Origin: JADHLJ01 sp038118725
GTDB lineage: Bacteria; Pseudomonadota; Alphaproteobacteria; Thalassobaculales; Thalassobaculaceae
Assembly: GCA_038118725.1 (NCBI GenBank)
Contig: JAYOIK010000120.1
Span: 1 to 9,883, forward strand
Length of the DNA stretch: 9,883 nt
Reading direction: 5' to 3'
Under the pieces are notes generated by a model, which saw only the letters and a list, made by a program, of their open reading frames with translations, searched no databases and was not told where the DNA came from. Made by a program: the position numbers and the translations under genes. Positions 6,201 to 9,883 of this stretch are shown here, piece by piece (position 1 is the first letter of the stretch; each line of letters begins with the position of its first letter).

Positions 6201-6860
6201 TTACTCCAGGATGGTCCAGTCATAGTCACCGGTATAGCCGGCTTCCTCGAATACCGAGATCCAGCCATCGGGATAGTCGTGGAAACGGGCGGTCAGTACC
6301 CAATCCTCGAATAGCGCGCGTTGCTCCGGCGTGGCGTAGGAATCGACCCGGACATATCCCCGGCCCGGCGCGAGGCGTTGCATCTCCCGCAAGGCGGTCA
6401 CGCATCCCGCACGATCCAGATTATGGATCGTGTTGATCGATAGAACCGCGCTGAAGCTATTGTCGGGGAAAGGCAGGTCGTCGGCGGAGCCACGATGCAA
6501 CCTGCCGATCACCTCGGGCTCGCACCGAGACAAGGCATAGGCCGAGACATCAATGCCGAACACTTCCAGTCCCGGGCATGCGCTCAACAGATCCTTGACG
6601 AGAAAGCCCTTGGCGCAACCCACGTCCAGCACGCGATCACCGGGCTTGAGACCGAAGTGCTCGACGATATCCCTCGCGACGGGGATCCAGCGTCCGTCAT
6701 AGCGATAGCCGCCATAGCCATACTCCCGAGGGCCATCGAAGTACATCTCCCCGAACTCGCTGGAGATTCGAACCACCTCGGGGGATTTGCCGTCCTTGCG
6801 TGCCTGGAGGTTCCGTTTCGACGTCGGCAGGCTTCGCAGCAGATTGACCCGCGCGCCCAT
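6201..6860 (-). CDS. Class I SAM-dependent methyltransferase
   Basis: A 219-residue methyltransferase. Motif I is VLDVGCAKGFLVKDLL (77-92), followed by an acidic strand end FGIDVSAYAL (101-110), a GSADDLPFPDNSFSAVLSI stretch (124-142) with the usual motif II-like DLPFPDNSF, and LREMQRLAPGRGYVRVDSY (157-175). An N-terminal aromatic and glycine-rich segment at residues 40-59 (YFDGPREYGYGGYRYDGRW) precedes the fold; similar segments occur in methyltransferases from glycan clusters, as I recall. The start ATG shares one base with the stop of the upstream epimerase gene (TGATG), so the two are co-translated and probably act on the same product. The acceptor is unknown; a sugar or a lipid-linked glycan is the contextual guess. 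Confidence 0.9.
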   Translation of the reverse strand: MGARVNLLRSLPTSKRNLQARKDGKSPEVVRISSEFGEMYFDGPREYGYGGYRYDGRWIPVARDIVEHFGLKPGDRVLDVGCAKGFLVKDLLSACPGLEVFGIDVSAYALSRCEPEVIGRLHRGSADDLPFPDNSFSAVLSINTIHNLDRAGCVTALREMQRLAPGRGYVRVDSYATPEQRALFEDWVLTARFHDYPDGWISVFEEAGYTGDYDWTILE

Positions 6861-7855
6861 CAGCCTAGGCCTCCCGACGCCCGGCGCGCGCCGTCCCGGG
6901 CACGGGCCAAACCCTCGTCCAAGGACGTATAGGTGAAGTCGGGAAAGGCGGCCTTGGTTGCCGCCGGATTGAAGGGCCGATACCCATTATGCGGCATTTC
7001 GCCAACCCGGGGCGAGCCGCGGACCGCGACATCCTTGCCCGAGAGCGCGACAACCCGATCGGCGATATCGCGAAACGACGTCACCGTTCCCGACGCCGCG
7101 TTCAATACTCCCTCGCTCTGGTGCATGACGAGCCGCGCGGCCAGTTCCGCGACATCGGCGACATCCACATGGTCGCGCCGCTCCTCGCCCTCTCCGAATA
7201 GCACGATTTCCTCGCCAGCCTCCGCCAGACGGCGAAACCTGTTGGGCCCGTAGCCGTCATGGGGATCCGCGGCGCCGTAAACCAAGGTCGGACGGAGAAT
7301 CCCAAGCGGGATTCCCAGCGGCGTCGCTATCTCCACCTCCAGAACCAGTTCCCGGGCGCGATGCATGACGCCATGCAGCGACCCCGGATCGGCGGGCGAT
7401 GATTCATCCAGCGGCCCGGGACTATCGGCATAGACCGCGTCCGAGCTGATATAGACGAGATGGGCCGGTGGCACCCGATGGGTGGCGGCGATCACCGGGC
7501 CCAGCATCTCGAGATTTTCGACCAGCATGGCGTGGTTCTTGACCGGCGCTCTCGCGGCAACCAGCACGACGGAATCACCCGGCTCCAGCAGCCCCGAAAG
7601 GACTTCCTCGGCGTTCCGGGATCCGAGATCGACCTCCGATCGGCCCAGCGGTAGAACCGGCGCGCCCATTTGCCCCAACCGGTCCGAGAGCGCCGCTCCG
7701 ATGAATCCCCGCGCGCCTAGAATAACGACGCGTTTCGGCGCGGTCGGTTGGGCATGGCCATGTGTGATCATCGGCTTATCCAGTTTCGCTCGAACTTGGC
7801 CCGCGATTTCGCTTCCAAGCGCGGGATTCATGGAATGCGCTTTTAAATGACGCAT
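6860..7855 (-). CDS. Extended-SDR epimerase/dehydratase-like protein lacking the YxxxK catalytic pair
   Basis: A 331-residue Rossmann-fold protein of the NAD-dependent epimerase/dehydratase family. Here the cofactor loop is canonical, VVILGARGFIGAAL (43-56, GxxGxxG intact), as are YISSDAVYADS (135-145), GILRPTLVYG (185-194) and RRDHVDVADVAELAA (226-240). The active site is altered: where YGxxK is expected the protein reads HGVMH (161-165), putting His at both the Tyr and Lys positions. The start is uncertain. ATG 7855 gives about 40 residues before the Rossmann fold. In-frame ATGs at 7831 and 7771 exist, and the latter (preceded by GGATAAG) gives a normal-length N terminus. The AGGAGGGGAG at 7875-7884 is too far from 7855 to be its ribosome site. 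Co-translated with the methyltransferase downstream. It may be a SDR with altered chemistry or a binding protein; the substrate is unknown. Confidence 0.85.
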   Translation of the reverse strand: MRHLKAHSMNPALGSEIAGQVRAKLDKPMITHGHAQPTAPKRVVILGARGFIGAALSDRLGQMGAPVLPLGRSEVDLGSRNAEEVLSGLLEPGDSVVLVAARAPVKNHAMLVENLEMLGPVIAATHRVPPAHLVYISSDAVYADSPGPLDESSPADPGSLHGVMHRARELVLEVEIATPLGIPLGILRPTLVYGAADPHDGYGPNRFRRLAEAGEEIVLFGEGEERRDHVDVADVAELAARLVMHQSEGVLNAASGTVTSFRDIADRVVALSGKDVAVRGSPRVGEMPHNGYRPFNPAATKAAFPDFTYTSLDEGLARARDGARRASGGLG

Positions 7856-7932
7856 TGGTAAATTAAAAGGCGTACTCCCCTCCTATCGCAATTGTATCCA
7901 GGGTCGGGAGTGAACCGAGAGAGGGGCCTGAA
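7856..7932. other. Divergent intergenic region upstream of the FkbM and SDR genes
   Basis: A 77-bp spacer between oppositely transcribed genes. Next to the leftward gene it has an A+T-rich patch (about 7856-7868), then a pyrimidine run CTCCCCTCCT. No convincing promoter pair was identified on either strand. At its right end GAGAGAGGGG (7917-7926) is a good Shine-Dalgarno 6 nt before the ATG of the FkbM gene. Confidence 0.4.
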
Positions 7933-9165
7933 ATGGATTTCCGTTTAATCCATCATCATGTCGGCGCGCGTGGCAACGTCCCACTGCCATTGGACGCCAG
8001 GAGCCCGATCCGAGGCGACTTCGCCGTTTTTTACTACGACGCGGATGAAGACGCCTTGACCGATGCATTGCGCGAAAGAATTCAGGTCGGCAAGTCCAGC
8101 TTGTTGCCCTATTGCCTCGGCGCGAGAAGTGAAAAGCGCGCCTTCCATATCGCGAACGACTCCTATTCGAGCTCGCTCTATCCCTTCAACACGAAGTACC
8201 AGAATTTCACGAAAGCGACCTATCTCGGCCAATCGCGCATGGGCGACAGTCACGCCACCGCGAGACAGATCGACGTCGATGTGGTGACGCTCGACGAAAT
8301 CTGCGCCCCCAACGGCGACATACCCGCGCCCGACTTTCTATCCATCGACGTTGAAGGCGCGGAACTGGATATCATTCGCGGCGGCGCCGGATGCTTGCGG
8401 GATTCGGTGGTATGGCTTCGCTCCGAGATGTGGATCCATCCCGTTTATGACGGAGCGGCGACGATGGAAGCCTCCATGGCTTATCTTCGGGATGCCGGTT
8501 TTGACCTGTTCCACATGGCTCCATACGGCGAGTACGAAGCCGACAAGCTTACCTTCGGAATGCACGGTCTCGGCCAAACCCTCGGCGCCGAGGTCGATTT
8601 TCATTGCCAAGTCGACGCTATCGTCAACAACGCCGAGAACGGGCGGGATACCGCGATCCTGAAGCTTTACAAACTGGCGCTGCTCGCATTCATGCAAGGC
8701 GGCAACGGGCTGGGGTACCAAGCGTTGAAGCAGGCGGACGCGCTCGGAGGCACGTTCTTCACCAAGGACAACGCGACCAAGCCGGCCAACTACCTAGCTT
8801 TTCTGGAGGAGGCCTGGATAGCGCTCCAAAACATGACCAAACATCTTCCGGTGTTTCCCGATCTTGGCCAAGCCATGCATCGAAAACGAGAGCGCTTTTT
8901 TCATTACAACAACGCCGACAATCAGGAGACCCGAGATAGATTGGTCTCGGAGGATCGCGAGGAACGCAAGGAAATTGAAAACAATTACAAAAAAATGGTA
9001 GCTCGTGTTCATAAGCTCGCCTGGATGCCGGCGACGCCACTCGAAACCACTTTCAAGAAATACGGACTGGTCGACCAGGCAAACGAAATGAGCGCCAAGA
9101 GAAAACAACATTGCGAGAACTTCATTTCTCTCTTCTACTCCTTGGGAGAGGGGCCACTTCGTTAG
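7933..9165 (+). CDS. FkbM-family methyltransferase with a long C-terminal extension
   Basis: A 410-residue protein. Residues 1 to about 200 form an FkbM-type methyltransferase, a SAM-dependent family that commonly O-methylates sugars and is frequent in polysaccharide loci. The signature is VVTLDEIC (117-124) followed by APDFLSIDVEGAELDIIRGG (132-151). The N terminus (HHHVGARGNVPLP, FYYDADEDAL, LLPYCLGARSEKRAFHI, SSSLYPFN) resembles the FkbM subgroup that replaces the usual GANxG motif with a His/Gly-rich opening. Residues about 230-410 form an apparently helical extension with a charged stretch (about 333-354) that I do not recognise. ATG 7933 is supported by GAGAGAGGGG 6 nt upstream. No signal peptide or membrane segment is apparent, so it is probably cytoplasmic. 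Its TAG stop overlaps the stop of the converging dehydrogenase gene. The acceptor is unknown. Confidence 0.88.
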   Translation: MDFRLIHHHVGARGNVPLPLDARSPIRGDFAVFYYDADEDALTDALRERIQVGKSSLLPYCLGARSEKRAFHIANDSYSSSLYPFNTKYQNFTKATYLGQSRMGDSHATARQIDVDVVTLDEICAPNGDIPAPDFLSIDVEGAELDIIRGGAGCLRDSVVWLRSEMWIHPVYDGAATMEASMAYLRDAGFDLFHMAPYGEYEADKLTFGMHGLGQTLGAEVDFHCQVDAIVNNAENGRDTAILKLYKLALLAFMQGGNGLGYQALKQADALGGTFFTKDNATKPANYLAFLEEAWIALQNMTKHLPVFPDLGQAMHRKRERFFHYNNADNQETRDRLVSEDREERKEIENNYKKMVARVHKLAWMPATPLETTFKKYGLVDQANEMSAKRKQHCENFISLFYSLGEGPLR

Positions 9166-9883
9166 CGCGAAGCCGAACCCTCGGTCTCGCCCTCTCCCAC
9201 TTCGCCGACGCCAAGTCGGTACCATTCGAAGCCTAGGGAACTCGGTTTCTGGCTTTCGTAAACTCCGAACGGGTCAATGAGCACCCGTCCCGACATTCGC
9301 GCGGTTATATCGGCGAGATCGAGACTTCCGTAATCCGGCCAGGCGGTCGCGACCACCAGGACATCCGCGTCATCGCAGGCATCAAGCGCCGACCCCACGA
9401 CCTCAATCCCCACCGGCGCGGCGCTCCTCGGGACAACCGGGTCATGTGCGCGGACCCGTCGTCCCTTCAATTGTTCCAGAAAGGCGATGGACGGGGAGTT
9501 TTTGATGCTGTCGGTGTTTTCCTTATAGGCCATGCCCAATACGGCAACCCTCGGGTCGACCACGCGATCGGCGGTTGCCCGCTCGAAACAGCGCATCAGC
9601 CAATCCTTGCGCCAGGCGCTATTGACCCGCCAGGCATCGACGGTCCCGGATTCGGTATCGGTCGCTCGCGACAAGGCGCTTACCGTCGCGAGGTCGCGCT
9701 CCAGGTTACCACCGGATATTCCAAGGCCTGGAGCCAGATAGGCCCGCGGACCGATGCGAGCGTCCAGGCGGAGCGCCGGCGCGATTTCCGACCAGTCGGC
9801 GCCGATCGTCTCGCAAATCTCGGCCAGCGTGTTGGTGGTCGCGACCTGGGCGACCAGGAAACAATTGATCGAGATCTTGGCGA
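9162..9883 (-). CDS. UDP-glucose/GDP-mannose dehydrogenase-like protein, 5' part missing, catalytic Cys replaced
   Basis: The C-terminal 239 residues of a nucleotide-sugar dehydrogenase family protein; the frame is open to the window edge, so the NAD-binding domain lies outside. Family enzymes oxidise the sugar C6 hydroxyl to a carboxylate in two steps. The central helix AKISINCFLVAQVATTN retains the conserved Lys and Asn, and DARIGPRAYLAPG matches the family. The active-site loop, normally GxGGxCxPKD, reads GISGGNLERD: Asn sits where the catalytic Cys belongs, and the following Asp is kept. The C-terminal UDP-binding domain is clear, with VAVLGMAYKENTDSIKNSP, AHDPVVP, DADVLVVATAWPDY and VLIDPFGVY. 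The TTG near 9674 is internal, since homology continues upstream without a break. The gene converges on the FkbM gene and their stops overlap by 4 bp. It belongs to the family, but uronic-acid formation is doubtful. Confidence 0.9.
   Translation of the reverse strand, partial: AKISINCFLVAQVATTNTLAEICETIGADWSEIAPALRLDARIGPRAYLAPGLGISGGNLERDLATVSALSRATDTESGTVDAWRVNSAWRKDWLMRCFERATADRVVDPRVAVLGMAYKENTDSIKNSPSIAFLEQLKGRRVRAHDPVVPRSAAPVGIEVVGSALDACDDADVLVVATAWPDYGSLDLADITARMSGRVLIDPFGVYESQKPSSLGFEWYRLGVGEVGEGETEGSASR

Overview
The window is G+C-rich, densely packed and entirely bacterial. The split methionine synthase, the SahR-type regulator and the FkbM/epimerase content suggest an alphaproteobacterium, perhaps of the Rhodospirillales. 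That placement is inference from gene content, since no marker gene is present.

Left part (1-4566): one leftward operon for methyl-group recycling, the methionine/SAM cycle. In transcription order it holds an ArsR-type regulator fused to a SAM-methyltransferase-like domain (probable SahR), metF, a homocysteine-methyltransferase paralog without its zinc cysteines, the homocysteine half of MetH (metH1), and the start of the folate/cobalamin half (metH2, cut by the window edge). All four gene junctions are overlapping stop/start codons, so the genes are probably co-transcribed and translationally coupled. Upstream lies a textbook promoter (TTGACA, 16 bp, TATAAT). A 12-bp inverted repeat begins inside the -10 box and spans the likely transcription start, which is a natural place for a repressor to bind. 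The simplest model is that SahR senses S-adenosylhomocysteine and autoregulates the whole operon. MetF makes 5-methyl-THF, and MetH1 plus MetH2 use it to remethylate homocysteine.

Middle (4669-5145): a leftward Nudix hydrolase about 170 bp upstream of the regulator, transcribed towards it but separated by the operon's own promoter. It diverges from the next block.

Right part (5295-9883): genes typical of a surface-glycan or sugar-nucleotide locus on both strands. They are an extended-SDR epimerase/dehydratase (+), a class I methyltransferase and a second extended SDR (a leftward overlapping pair), an FkbM-family methyltransferase with a long unassigned C-terminal region (+), and the C-terminal part of a UDP-glucose/GDP-mannose dehydrogenase-like protein (-, cut by the window edge). 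The last two genes converge with their stop codons overlapping. Several of these enzymes lack a residue considered essential in their family. The first SDR has a broken glycine motif, the second SDR has His at both YxxxK positions, and the dehydrogenase has Asn at the catalytic-Cys position. Together with the zinc-less homocysteine methyltransferase paralog, these are the most unusual features of the window. No RNA genes, CRISPR arrays, insertion sequences or convincing terminators were seen, and no gene-free stretch exceeds about 150 bp.
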